Positions 43,306-54,142 are shown, numbered from the stretch's first letter. The stretch: 64,000 bases of DNA from Arcobacter sp. F2176 (GCF_004116465.1 NZ_PDJV01000013.1:1-64000); one strand, 5' to 3'. Made by a program: numbers and translations. Notes: generated by a model not told the origin, from the letters alone.

Positions 43306-44100
43306 TTAAACCTTATCTTCCATTTCTTTTATAGCTCTATTTCTAGAAAGTACAGCTAATAAACTAAATAAACCTATTAGCAACAAAGCATAAAATCCAA
43401 TCGTTGGATAAGAATGTGTTGTAAATTGGGCAATTTTCCCATCACCAAATACGGTTGGCATAAAAGGCTTAATTTTAAAAGCTCCCCAATCATGTAAATT
43501 ATGTCCAAACCAATATAACCAATATGAATATTCTGCAACAAAGATTAAAGGTAAGGCAGTTGATATATACATTATGTATGTTAATACTTTTTTATTATAT
43601 AAAATAAAATATATCATAAATAAAGAAAGCCCTAAAAGAGCATATAGTCCAATTTCTCTTTCAATTCTTCCACCTCTCCACATAGGATCCATACCTACAT
43701 AATGGTTTATTGTATTCATTTCATGCACTTCTCCAGAAAATCCATCAAAATGAAAATAAACGGGAATACCCTCTGGAAAAGCTTTTTTTGGGTAATTAGG
43801 TGCTTCAAGAGAACAAGACCAAATAGGCAAAGAGGCAACTCCTATTTCTGATGAAGTTTTAATCATCATCTTTAAATCATTGTGAGCTTCTTCAGGAGTT
43901 GTTGTACTTTTATATCTTCCTTTATTATAAAAATTCCAAACATTTATTGCAAGGGGAGAAATTTCCCCAACTTTGTTATTATAGATTTTATTTAATGTCC
44001 CATGAAAAGTAATCATTGGAAAGGTAAAGGCTAATGTCATAATAACTAATGCTATACTTGCATAAATTTTTGATTTAAAAAAACTTGAATACATTTTCAT
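43306..44100 (-). CDS. nosB: NosB, membrane protein of the epsilonproteobacterial nos cluster
   Basis: A 264-aa protein with four membrane helices and a large periplasmic loop between the first two (about 40-145) containing HFDGFSGEVHEMNTINHYVG. A gene of this type lies directly after nosZ in Wolinella-like clusters and is called nosB; its function is not established. It is separated from nosZ by two hairpins. Confidence 0.8.
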   Translation of the reverse strand: MKMYSSFFKSKIYASIALVIMTLAFTFPMITFHGTLNKIYNNKVGEISPLAINVWNFYNKGRYKSTTTPEEAHNDLKMMIKTSSEIGVASLPIWSCSLEAPNYPKKAFPEGIPVYFHFDGFSGEVHEMNTINHYVGMDPMWRGGRIEREIGLYALLGLSLFMIYFILYNKKVLTYIMYISTALPLIFVAEYSYWLYWFGHNLHDWGAFKIKPFMPTVFGDGKIAQFTTHSYPTIGFYALLLIGLFSLLAVLSRNRAIKEMEDKV

Positions 44101-44112
44101 CCTTAAATTTAA

Positions 44113-44150
44113 TTTTTACAGTACAAAAGAAACAATTTATACTGTAAAAA
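44113..44150. terminator. Long inverted repeat between nosZ and nosB
   Basis: A perfect 11-bp repeat TTTTTACAGTA (44113-44123) with its complement at 44140-44150, loop 16 bases. Read on the minus strand it ends in a T-run, like a terminator. It lies in tandem with the stronger hairpin at 44161. Confidence 0.6.
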
Positions 44151-44160
44151 CTATAGTAAT

Positions 44161-44186
44161 AAAGAGGAAGATTAAACTTCCTCTTT
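44161..44186 (-). terminator. Terminator or attenuator just after nosZ
   Basis: Perfect 10-bp stem AAAGAGGAAG (44161-44170) with its complement at 44177-44186 and a 6-base loop, 13 bases past the nosZ stop. It probably lets nosZ mRNA accumulate above the rest of the cluster. Confidence 0.75.
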
Positions 44187-44198
44187 TATATTTAGATT

Positions 44199-46796
44199 TT
44201 AGAAAAGATTTGCATTTTCATCAACCCATTTAAGATATTCAATAATATCTTTTACTTCTTCTTTACTCATATGTTGATTAGGCATTTTTAAATTAAAATA
44301 ATCAATCATTGCTTTTACATATGGTTCTTTATATTTTGATTCGGGTGATAAAATAAATTTACTAACCCAATCCACACCATTTTCATGTCTTGTTAAAACA
44401 CCAGTTAAATCAGGACCTGATGAAACTTTTCCTATTACATGACACCCATTACATCCACCTTCTGCAAAAGTATTCTCTCCTCTTATAGCAGCAGAGCTTT
44501 GTTTTGTTGCAATCTTTCTAACTAATGCATCTTTTGCCCTTATTCCTACATCTGCTGTTTTAACCATTAATTGCCAAATCATATTTTCATATAAAATAGC
44601 TTTTTCTATATCGCCTTTTTTAAGAGCTTCATTTGCTTTTTTCTTTTGTTCTGGAATTTGATTATATTGATCAAAGGCATCTGTTACTAAATCAGCGACA
44701 ACTTTGTGTTCTTGAAATTTATTGTCTTTTAAAAATTTAACTACTGATTGAATAACTGTATCAGTAGCATTATTAACTGCTACAGTTTTGTCATATTCAG
44801 CTTTTAATTCTTCAGAACTCATAGATTTCATTTTGAGCTTTTGTGCACTTTCATATTTTTTATTAGGATCTTTAACTAATAAATAACCCATCATTTCTAA
44901 ATGTAAAGCAGAACAAAACTCTGTACAATAGTATGGGAATACACCTTCTTTATCTGCTACAAATTCTAACTCACTAGTTTCACCTGGCTCTAATGAACCA
45001 TGAATATTGTAATTATCAACTGTGAATCCATGAGTTTCATCTTGCGCTCTTTCAAGATTTGTCATGTAAATTGTGACTTTATCACCTTTATTAACAGTAA
45101 TTCTCTCTGGATTAATATGAGATCTAACCAATGTCGCATAAACTTTTACATGATTTCCATTTCGCTCAATTCTTTCTTCACCTGCTAAAGTTTTTCCAAT
45201 ATGTTGTTTTCCTGTTTTTGTATTTGTTCCCATCTCATATCGCACATGAGGATGAAGTTTACTTGCCCTAATTGCAACTGCTTGGTGAGGTTCACCTAAA
45301 GGAAGAGGCATATCTACTAATAAATCCATCTTTTTACCACTGATATCAATTAATTGATGATTTTGTGGATGAAGAGGACCAACATTTTGAAATCTGTCAA
45401 TTGAAAGTTTATTTAATGCAATAATATAATCACCTTGAGGATCAGCAGTTTTGCCTTCCATTCCAGCTAAGTGACCAATATTGTAATGTACATTTACTTT
45501 GTCAATAACTTTTAAATCTTTGAAATTCCATTTAACTACTTGAGAATCAACATATAGTGAAGTATAAATTTCTCCATCTTTAGGTGAATATTGATTATGT
45601 AATGGCCCAAGTCCTAATTCTACTTGACCATGCAGTGATTTTTTCATATCTAAAATTGGAATACCATAAGGATCTTTACCTACGAACTCTTTTTTATCAA
45701 TTAACTTTTTTATTTTTTTGAAGTCATAAACAGATGCATGAGTATCTAATTTACCACAAACAACTAAGTATTGTCCTGTAGGATCAACATCAACACCATG
45801 GGGAGACTTAGGTTCAGGAATTAAAAATAAAGCATCATTTTTAACAGCAATATCCATAGGAATTACTTTATGATCATTTATAATTTTTACATTTTTGGGA
45901 TTTTTTGATAATTCATAAAGTTTTCTCCAATTATATACATGTAAAAAGTCAGTATCATTTCTTGACATACCAGCTTCATTTGGTGGCATTCCTACTTCAA
46001 TTCCCCCTGTATACATTTCAGTATTAAATGAATTAGTAAATCCCCATCCATCACTTATCCCTTTTCCAGAATCAGATAAATCTTGCATATAAGGAGGCAT
46101 TTCTATTGTAAATGAATCTTTTGGTTGAATTCTTCCAATTTTTGGATTAAATTTCCAAACAGTTACTCCTCCTCTATAAGTTTCTTTATAATCTTCAATA
46201 GGATGATATTCATTATCGAAAGGAGCTGCATATTGTGCTGCTTCTAAAATATGTTCTGAATTTGGAGTAAAAAATGATCCACCATGTTCTGATTTAAATA
46301 CTGGATTTACAACAATTTGTTTAGTTTCAAAATCTTCTAAATCAATTACAGCGATTCTTGGATTTGCCTTATCATTAATAACTAACCATCGTCCATCATA
46401 CTTTCCGTCTTTTTCTGATAAAGCTGGGTGATGAGTGTCACCCCAATTAATTTCTTTACCTCTTATATTTCCTTGTCTTAAGACTTTTAGAGAATCTTTA
46501 TCAAAACCATACCCTTGCCATGGTTCAGGCGTAAATACAGCAATATATTTAAGTATTCTCATCGAAGGTACACCATAAACAATCATTTGTCCTGATTGCC
46601 CACCTGATGAAAACACAACATATTTATCTTTTACTCCAGTAGGATTGTAAGTCTTTGCAGCTCTAACTACATCAATTTCTGAGAGACCTCTTTCTTTCAT
46701 AACCTTAGATAATTCACCAGTATCTCCTGATGCAACAGAAGTGACAAGTGCAGTACCTAATACTAATGAAAAAAGTTTATTACACGACTTCCTCAT
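44199..46796 (-). CDS. nosZ: Nitrous oxide reductase with fused cytochrome c domain (clade II)
   Basis: An 865-aa periplasmic copper enzyme reducing N2O to N2. Residues 1-24 are a Sec-type signal (no twin-arginine). The seven-bladed propeller carries the CuZ histidines, e.g. GDTHHPALS, SPHGVDVDP and GLGPLHNQYS. The CuA domain has YYCTEFCSALHLEMMGYL (about 620-637). The C-terminal cytochrome c has GGCNGCHVIG (about 778-787), as in Wolinella cNosZ. The ribosome binding site AGGAG precedes the ATG. An FNR-type box lies upstream at the right distance for anaerobic activation. Confidence 0.97.
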   Translation of the reverse strand: MRKSCNKLFSLVLGTALVTSVASGDTGELSKVMKERGLSEIDVVRAAKTYNPTGVKDKYVVFSSGGQSGQMIVYGVPSMRILKYIAVFTPEPWQGYGFDKDSLKVLRQGNIRGKEINWGDTHHPALSEKDGKYDGRWLVINDKANPRIAVIDLEDFETKQIVVNPVFKSEHGGSFFTPNSEHILEAAQYAAPFDNEYHPIEDYKETYRGGVTVWKFNPKIGRIQPKDSFTIEMPPYMQDLSDSGKGISDGWGFTNSFNTEMYTGGIEVGMPPNEAGMSRNDTDFLHVYNWRKLYELSKNPKNVKIINDHKVIPMDIAVKNDALFLIPEPKSPHGVDVDPTGQYLVVCGKLDTHASVYDFKKIKKLIDKKEFVGKDPYGIPILDMKKSLHGQVELGLGPLHNQYSPKDGEIYTSLYVDSQVVKWNFKDLKVIDKVNVHYNIGHLAGMEGKTADPQGDYIIALNKLSIDRFQNVGPLHPQNHQLIDISGKKMDLLVDMPLPLGEPHQAVAIRASKLHPHVRYEMGTNTKTGKQHIGKTLAGEERIERNGNHVKVYATLVRSHINPERITVNKGDKVTIYMTNLERAQDETHGFTVDNYNIHGSLEPGETSELEFVADKEGVFPYYCTEFCSALHLEMMGYLLVKDPNKKYESAQKLKMKSMSSEELKAEYDKTVAVNNATDTVIQSVVKFLKDNKFQEHKVVADLVTDAFDQYNQIPEQKKKANEALKKGDIEKAILYENMIWQLMVKTADVGIRAKDALVRKIATKQSSAAIRGENTFAEGGCNGCHVIGKVSSGPDLTGVLTRHENGVDWVSKFILSPESKYKEPYVKAMIDYFNLKMPNQHMSKEEVKDIIEYLKWVDENANLF

Positions 46797-46828
46797 ATTA
46801 ATATTCTCCTTTTTTCTTGTATAACATA

Positions 46829-46834
46829 AGTATA
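46829..46834 (-). promoter_or_regulatory. Predicted -10 element of nosZ
   Basis: TATACT on the minus strand. It implies a transcript start near 46822, 26 bases before the nosZ ATG. With this start the FNR-type box is centred at -41.5, the class II activator position. Confidence 0.55.
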
Positions 46835-46856
46835 CTCATACAAGAAACATTTAATA

Positions 46857-46870
46857 TTGACAAATATCAA
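46857..46870 (-). promoter_or_regulatory. FNR/CRP-family operator upstream of nosZ
   Basis: TTGACAAATATCAA: two half-sites, TTGAC and ATCAA, four bases apart, one mismatch from the FNR consensus TTGAT-N4-ATCAA. The position relative to the predicted -10 element supports activation by an FNR/CRP-family protein in low oxygen or under nitrogen oxides. The regulator is not in the window. Confidence 0.6.
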
Positions 46871-46997
46871 TGAAAGATCATATTAAAAAAAACTTGACCT
46901 TTAAAATTAATATTTAATCTTAAAGAAAGTTTACAACAAGTTGAGTTTCTTTTAAGTCGCTGTAATTAAAAATTATAAAAAAAACATAAGTTTAATT

Positions 46998-47684
46998 TTA
47001 TTCTATTATATAACCTAATTTTGAAACACTTTTAATAACATCTACTTTTAGTTTTTTTCTTAGTTTAAAAACAAGGTTTTTCAAGGCACTTGGGGGAGCT
47101 TCTTCATAAATATATAGTTTATCTTCAATATCAGATTTAGTAACTAATGTACCTTTATGTGCTAAAAGTATTTCAAAGAAAGAGATTTCTTTATTTGTAA
47201 GAAGAATATTATTTCCTTTAGAAATAAAATTTTTATTATCATAATCATAAAAATTCTGATTTCCAAGATTTATAATAGTCTTTGAATTTTTTAATAAAAT
47301 ATTTGCACATGATTCAAGTAATTGGGATAAGTTAATTTCTCGAATAGGTTTTATTGCATATTCTACTAAAGACAATTTAATAGATTCTAATAAAAAACTT
47401 TGATCAGTATATGCACTTGTAACGATTATAGGGATATTTTCATTTTCTTTCCTAATAATTTTTATTAAGTCTAACCCATTTAATTTTGGCATTTTAAGAT
47501 CTGTTATAAGAATATCTGGTTTACATCTATTATAAATTTCAAAAGCCTCTTCTCCATCTGAAGCAGTATAAACTTCATTAACATAAAGTAATAAAATTTT
47601 TTTAAAACTATTTCTTAAATTTTCTTCATCCTCTGCTAAAAGAATAGTAGATTTTTTTAGTTTAATTTCACATCTTTCTTTCAT
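46998..47684 (-). CDS. OmpR-type response regulator
   Basis: A 228-aa protein with a receiver domain (LLAEDEENLRNSF acidic pair, phosphoacceptor in ILITDLKMPKLNG, conserved T/S and K in IIVTSAY and YAIKPI) and a C-terminal winged-helix DNA-binding domain (FEILLAHKGTLVTKSDIEDK). It is divergent from a sensor kinase gene (68-base gap), which is the likely partner. Position next to nosZ suggests, but does not prove, control of N2O respiration. Confidence 0.88.
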   Translation of the reverse strand: MKERCEIKLKKSTILLAEDEENLRNSFKKILLLYVNEVYTASDGEEAFEIYNRCKPDILITDLKMPKLNGLDLIKIIRKENENIPIIVTSAYTDQSFLLESIKLSLVEYAIKPIREINLSQLLESCANILLKNSKTIINLGNQNFYDYDNKNFISKGNNILLTNKEISFFEILLAHKGTLVTKSDIEDKLYIYEEAPPSALKNLVFKLRKKLKVDVIKSVSKLGYIIE

Positions 47685-47752
47685 TTTTAATCCATAAATT
47701 AATTTTTAGCAAATTATGATACCATTATATTTTTAAAATATTTAGGATATTT

Positions 47753-49351
47753 ATGTTTGAAAGTCTAAGTTTCACAAAAAAATATATTTTAGCTTTAACT
47801 ATAATTGCATTTTTATCCTTATTAGCATTTTTTAATTTAAGTAAACTTTTAGCTATTCAATCTAATGATGCAAAACTTGTAAATATGAGTGGTAATCAAA
47901 AAATTTTTACAAGAGAAATTGCTTTTTTTGCAATTTATTATAAAATTGACAAATTAAAACTTATAATAAAAGAGATGGAGAAGGCACATAAAAAACTTAC
48001 ATCTTTAAAAATGTCAAAACAAGTACATTCTATATATTATGGAAAAAAAACAAATCTAGATGAAAAGGTTAAAAGATATCTTTTTCATGCAAAAAGATTT
48101 TATACTAATAGAAATGGACTAAGTCAAAATTATGTTTTAAAGAATTCAGAAAAACTATTAATAGATTTAGAAAAAGCTGTAATTATTTATTTAAAAGAAG
48201 CACAAGAAAATACAAAAAAAATACAACAAATCGAAACATATATTTTAATTCTTACTTTGATTACACTACTTTGTGAAGCACTATTTATTTTTATGCCAGC
48301 TAACAAAAAAATTAATAAACGTACAAATGAATTAATAAGAGAAAAAGAATTTTCTAATGCAGTTATTGAATCAAGTACAAATGCAATTATTACATTAGAT
48401 AGTGAATTAAAAATTAAAACATTTAACAAAGAAGCAGAAAATATATTTAAATACACAAAAAACGAAATGCTAAATAATGCAAAATTCACAGAAATAGTTC
48501 CAGAAAAATATGATATTTTAAATTTAAAAAATTTAAAAAAAACTCAAGAAGTAGAAGCAATAAATAAAAAAGGAGAAAGTTTTCCTATAAGAATTTCTTT
48601 TGATACATGTGGAGAAAATGAAGAAATTGCAATTGTTGTCAATATTCAAGATATCTCAAAAGAAAAATTAAATGATAAAATTCTTGAACAACAATCGAAA
48701 TTTGCTGCTTTAGGTGAAATGATTGCAATTATTGCTCACCAATGGAGACAACCACTATCACAATTAAGTTTTAATTGCATGTATATCAGAAAAAAGACAA
48801 ATGATAAAGAAATTATGCGTGAAGCAATTGATAATGAAGAGATTATTCAATTTATGTCAAAAACAATTACAAACTTTCAAGATTTTTATAAAAAAACTGA
48901 TAATACAATTTTTAATCCTATTATATCTATCGAACAAGCTTTGAAGATTGTAGATTCTATATTAAAATTAAATCAAGTAGAACTAAAAAAAGAGATTGAT
49001 TCAAAAATAAAAATCTTTGGTAATTCAAATAGTTTAGCACATATTGTTTTGTCAATTATCCAAAATAGTATTGATATCGTAAAATTAAATAAAATAAAAG
49101 GTCCCTCAATTACAATCAGTTTAAAAGACACAAAACAACATATTATCTTATGTATTAGTGATAATGCAGGTGGAATAAAAATAGATCCAATTGAAGATAT
49201 ATTTAAACCCTTTAATACAAAAAAAGAAAAAGCATCTACAGGAATTGGACTTTATATGTCAAAGATAATTATAAAAAATCAATTTAATGGAACAATTGAG
49301 GCAAAAAATATTCATAATGGAGCAGAGTTTATCATCCTTTTACCTCATTAA
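47753..49351 (+). CDS. Sensor histidine kinase with PilJ/NarX-like sensor and PAS domain
   Basis: A 532-aa kinase. An N-terminal helix (about 12-30), a periplasmic four-helix sensor with DAKLVNMSGNQKIFTREIA (like the P-box region of PilJ/NarX-type sensors), and a second helix at about 165-182. A PAS domain (about 200-300, AVIESSTNAIITLDSELKIK) is followed by the kinase core: H-box IIAHQWRQPLSQL, N-box IVLSIIQNSIDIV, G1 ISDNAGGI and G2 STGIGLYMSKII. The signal may be a nitrogen oxide by analogy with NarX; this is inference. It pairs with the divergent response regulator. Confidence 0.88.
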   Translation: MFESLSFTKKYILALTIIAFLSLLAFFNLSKLLAIQSNDAKLVNMSGNQKIFTREIAFFAIYYKIDKLKLIIKEMEKAHKKLTSLKMSKQVHSIYYGKKTNLDEKVKRYLFHAKRFYTNRNGLSQNYVLKNSEKLLIDLEKAVIIYLKEAQENTKKIQQIETYILILTLITLLCEALFIFMPANKKINKRTNELIREKEFSNAVIESSTNAIITLDSELKIKTFNKEAENIFKYTKNEMLNNAKFTEIVPEKYDILNLKNLKKTQEVEAINKKGESFPIRISFDTCGENEEIAIVVNIQDISKEKLNDKILEQQSKFAALGEMIAIIAHQWRQPLSQLSFNCMYIRKKTNDKEIMREAIDNEEIIQFMSKTITNFQDFYKKTDNTIFNPIISIEQALKIVDSILKLNQVELKKEIDSKIKIFGNSNSLAHIVLSIIQNSIDIVKLNKIKGPSITISLKDTKQHIILCISDNAGGIKIDPIEDIFKPFNTKKEKASTGIGLYMSKIIIKNQFNGTIEAKNIHNGAEFIILLPH

Positions 49352-49438
49352 TTTTGAATAATATTTTAAAATTCCACAATAATTTTTATTTATTGGTAAA
49401 TAATAAGATATAACAATTAATAATAAAATTACACTAAG

Positions 49439-49666
49439 CTAAAGTGTAGGTATAATACGAAACTTCAATCGAATATATTTTAAACCTATAAAATAGTTTA
49501 TTATTAATTGCCCTTTAATAAAAGTAATTAAAACTAAAATAACAACAATTGTGCTATTTATAAGTTCAATATATCTTAATAAAAAAGTTGAAAATAAAAG
49601 TAGTATTAAAACAACCAAAATAAATAATAATCCAACTAGAAAAATCTTCTGGAGGATATTGTTTTT
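49439..49666 (-). CDS. Possible small membrane subunit, COX4/NorF-like, after norQ
   Basis: The frame continues open for 75 codons after the norQ stop (same frame), encoding two membrane helices with IVVILVLITFIKGQLIINYF and then GLKYIRLKFRIIP. This is like the end of COX4-type/NorF proteins (helix, then F-x-K-x-x-L-x-x-x-x-F, then a basic tip). There is no ATG; the first usable start is TTG at 49618 (59 aa), or a rare ATT. It is a plausible small partner of the NO reductase, a gene with an unusual start, or a decayed gene. The rest of 49352-49438 holds nothing recognisable. Confidence 0.45.
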   Translation of the reverse strand, partial: KNNILQKIFLVGLLFILVVLILLLFSTFLLRYIELINSTIVVILVLITFIKGQLIINYFIGLKYIRLKFRIIPTL

Positions 49667-50473
49667 TTAACTACACAATTTTGAAACATCACAACTCTTT
49701 TTAAAATGTAAAGATATCAGTTTTTCAAGTACTTCTAAAACATCATCTTCATCACTAAGAGATTCAACAATCGAATGCATACAAGCTTCATAAGGATTAA
49801 ATCCTTTTGTTATAAGTTTTGCTGCATATATAAGTAATCTTGTAGACACAGATTCTTGGATATCGCTATCACTTAATTGACGAATTTCTCCTGCGATATT
49901 TACAAGTTTTTCTGCTGTTTTTTCATCAACATTACTTTCTTTTATTATAATTTCTTTTTCCAAAGTAGCTTTTGGATAATCAAAACTAAGTGAGATAAAA
50001 CGCTGTTTAGTACTAGGTTTCATTCCTTTTAATATATTTTGATAACCAGGATTATAAGAGACAACTAACATAAAGTTTGGGTGAGCTTCTATAACTTCTC
50101 CCGTTCTATCTATAGGTAGAGTGCGTCTGTAATCAGCTAATGAATGCAAAACTACTGTTGTGTCTTTTCTAGCTTCAATAATCTCATCTAGATAACAAAT
50201 ACCACCATTTCTTACAGCTTTTGTAAGTGGTCCATCTTGCCAAAAAGTACCTTTTTCATCTATAAGATGACGCCCAACCAAATCAGCTGCACTCAAGTCA
50301 TCGTGGCAGACAACAGTGTAAACATCTAGCCCTAACTCTTCTCCCATAGTCTCAATAAAACGCGTTTTACCACATCCCGTCGGTCCTTTTATTAAAATTG
50401 GTAAATTCATTGAAGAAGCAGTTTTAAATAGTTCTACTTCATTTGATTGTTGTAAATAATAATTTTTAGACAT
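49667..50473 (-). CDS. norQ: NorQ, MoxR-type AAA ATPase
   Basis: A 268-aa AAA+ protein with Walker A GPTGCGKT (about 30-37), Walker B ICYLDEIIEARKD and sensor-type LVVSYNPGYQN. With NorD it inserts the non-haem iron into NO reductase. One base separates it from norD. Confidence 0.92.
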   Translation of the reverse strand: MSKNYYLQQSNEVELFKTASSMNLPILIKGPTGCGKTRFIETMGEELGLDVYTVVCHDDLSAADLVGRHLIDEKGTFWQDGPLTKAVRNGGICYLDEIIEARKDTTVVLHSLADYRRTLPIDRTGEVIEAHPNFMLVVSYNPGYQNILKGMKPSTKQRFISLSFDYPKATLEKEIIIKESNVDEKTAEKLVNIAGEIRQLSDSDIQESVSTRLLIYAAKLITKGFNPYEACMHSIVESLSDEDDVLEVLEKLISLHFKKSCDVSKLCS

Positions 50474-50474
50474 T

Positions 50475-52217
50475 TTAATTTCCTTTTGTTAAATTCATAT
50501 ATATTTCTGGTAGTACCTTGGGGAGTTTTTTAGGATCACGAATAACAGCATATGCATTTTGACCAAAAAGATAAGGCAAATACTCTTTTGCATCCATATC
50601 TATAGTAATACAAAAAGGAATAATTCCTTTTTTCTTTACCTCTTCTATAGCTTTTTTTGTATCTTCTATTCCATAACGGCCATCATATTTGTCCACATCA
50701 TTTGGCTTTCCGTCGCTAAGTATGAGCAATAGTTTATTTTTAGATTGTTGTTTATCCAAAATCTTAGCACTTTCTCTTATTCCAGCTCCCATACGAGTAT
50801 AATAACCCGGTTTTATTGTATTTATGCGACCGCGTGCTAAATCAGTGTATTTTTCTTTAAAATTTTTAATAATATGAAAATTGACTTTTGTATTTTTAAT
50901 AGATGAAAAAGTATAAATAGCAAAGCAATCTTGAAGTCTGTAAAGTGATTCTGAGAATACCATCAAAGCATCTTTAATCATATCTATGACACGGATTTCT
51001 TGTGTTATTCCAGCTTCTGTTGAAAGGGATACATCCGCTAAAATCAATGTTGAAATATCTCTTGTTTTTCTTTCATAAGTCTCAAAGAATCTTTGAGAAT
51101 GATTTGAACAATTTTTATGACTTTTATAATCAATCCATGAATCAATATTAATCTCATCACCATAAGGAAGATTATCTCTTTTGATTCGGTCAAGTTCCAT
51201 CAAATCCAATTCATGTTGAATTTTTTTCATCATTTTTACATGTCGTTGTGGTAATTTTATGGGTTCTACATTTATCCAAATAAATGGTTTTATACAGACA
51301 TAATTTTTCAAATAACACTCTTTTTTATAATCCCATTCATCGATAAAATGCCCTTTTCCAAGAGGATATTCTTCAAGAGTTTCTGCTGATATATCTAAAT
51401 CCATTTTAAGTCTTGAAGAAAGATTTGCATCTTTTTGTCCTAATGTTATTTCATCTAATATTTCTGCATTATAAAGAGCATCTTCATCAAAAGTATCATT
51501 TTCTTGTCTATCAACATTAACCTGTTCCAAAAGACTCATAAGTGATTCAGGCAAAAATAATAAAAGACCATCTGTTTCTTTTTTATCATTAATTTGCTCA
51601 GCTTTTTTTTTCATCTTTAATGTTTCAGTCTCATCTTGCTTTTCTTTTTCTCTTAATGGTTCATCTTCATCATCAAAATCAAGTAACTTATTGCTATTTG
51701 ATAAGGCAGGATAAATCCATAAGGGGCTTAAATATTGATGGTTTAAAAATTCCAAAGAATTTTTAATCATAAACTCTTGTGCATAATCATAAAATTCTCT
51801 AAATCCAGAATATTTTTCTACAAGAAAACTAATCGTTTTCATATTTTCTTCTATTATATTATTACTGTTTATATTGATTTTACTTAACATTGCAATAAGC
51901 CAGTAATAATGCATCTCATTATATTTTTTAGAAGGAAAGTAAGCTAATGAAGCAGGCAAATAAATCCCTTTTTCATCCTGCCAAGAAAGAAAAAAAGTTT
52001 TGCCTGTTCCTGAAATCTTTTCAAAAAAAGTTCGTGAAGTTTTTATAAATCTTTTGTCAGTAATATTTATACTTTTAGCTTTATCACCTCCTAAGAGGTG
52101 ATAAAATATTTTTAAAGCTCTACTTCTTTCAGAAAAGAACACCTGTTCTTCTTCATAAATACTAGATGTTTTTTTTGTTAAATATTTAGCCCATAACTTT
52201 CCAACTTTTTCATCCAT
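50475..52217 (-). CDS. norD: NorD, von Willebrand A domain protein
   Basis: A 580-aa protein with a C-terminal VWA domain (about 385-575). The metal-ion site DxSxS is in LILADVSLSTEAG, and LLLILSDGKPNDVDKYDG is the second metal loop. The N-terminal region is helical and acidic in the middle. It works with NorQ in NO reductase activation. It lies 2 bases after norB. Confidence 0.9.
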   Translation of the reverse strand: MDEKVGKLWAKYLTKKTSSIYEEEQVFFSERSRALKIFYHLLGGDKAKSINITDKRFIKTSRTFFEKISGTGKTFFLSWQDEKGIYLPASLAYFPSKKYNEMHYYWLIAMLSKININSNNIIEENMKTISFLVEKYSGFREFYDYAQEFMIKNSLEFLNHQYLSPLWIYPALSNSNKLLDFDDEDEPLREKEKQDETETLKMKKKAEQINDKKETDGLLLFLPESLMSLLEQVNVDRQENDTFDEDALYNAEILDEITLGQKDANLSSRLKMDLDISAETLEEYPLGKGHFIDEWDYKKECYLKNYVCIKPFIWINVEPIKLPQRHVKMMKKIQHELDLMELDRIKRDNLPYGDEINIDSWIDYKSHKNCSNHSQRFFETYERKTRDISTLILADVSLSTEAGITQEIRVIDMIKDALMVFSESLYRLQDCFAIYTFSSIKNTKVNFHIIKNFKEKYTDLARGRINTIKPGYYTRMGAGIRESAKILDKQQSKNKLLLILSDGKPNDVDKYDGRYGIEDTKKAIEEVKKKGIIPFCITIDMDAKEYLPYLFGQNAYAVIRDPKKLPKVLPEIYMNLTKGN

Positions 52218-52219
52218 CT

Positions 52220-53611
<1,392 letters not shown>

Positions 53612-54058
53612 TTATCCTTGAATATTTGGTGGCCACTCTTGTGTATTAACCTTTGATGTCCAAATTAAAAAATCTGCAAGACTATTTATTTGTTCTGGTG
53701 TTAAATTAAACTGTGGCATTTTTCTTCTATTAGGAATATCTAATGGTTGAGCAGCCATCCATCCTGATAAATATGCTTTAAATGCTTTTTCATTACTTTC
53801 ACCCAATCGTTTAAATGCATTACCTAGCTCAGGAGCATAATAAGCACCCTCACCTAATATAGTATGGCATCCTACACAATTGTTATTTTCCCATACTTTT
53901 TTTCCAAGAGCAACTGACTTGGTAACTTTTTCTTCGTGACTTAGTTCTGGAATTTTATTAACAGTATCAAAAGTAAGTCCTGCAAATACCAAAATCGCAA
54001 AAAGACCTCCACCGAAGTAGATATTTTTGGCCGTATTTTTAGTAATACGCTCACCCAT
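53612..54058 (-). CDS. norC: NorC, cytochrome c subunit of nitric oxide reductase
   Basis: A 148-aa protein with an N-terminal membrane anchor (NIYFGGGLFAILVFAGLTF) and haem site NNCVGCHTILGEGAYYAPEL (about 58-77), with the axial methionine in RKMPQFNLTPEQ. It is the first gene of norCBDQ, with ribosome binding site AAGGAG. Two copies of an operator-like repeat lie upstream. Confidence 0.94.
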   Translation of the reverse strand: MGERITKNTAKNIYFGGGLFAILVFAGLTFDTVNKIPELSHEEKVTKSVALGKKVWENNNCVGCHTILGEGAYYAPELGNAFKRLGESNEKAFKAYLSGWMAAQPLDIPNRRKMPQFNLTPEQINSLADFLIWTSKVNTQEWPPNIQG

Positions 54059-54075
54059 TTTAACTCCTTATTTAT

Positions 54076-54142
54076 ATTCTACCTTTAAGTAGTAATTGAA
54101 ATAGTATCAAATTTTCTTTAATTCTACCTTTAAGTAGTAATT
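54076..54142. promoter_or_regulatory. Duplicated operator-like repeat between norC and the Rrf2 regulator
   Basis: A 22-base sequence (ATTCTACCTTTAAGTAGTAA plus TT) occurs exactly twice, at 54076-54097 and 54121-54142, 45 bases apart. Each copy contains a CTAC-N6-GTAG inverted repeat. Placement between norC and the divergent NsrR-like gene suggests that it is the binding site through which the regulator controls both. Confidence 0.65.
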
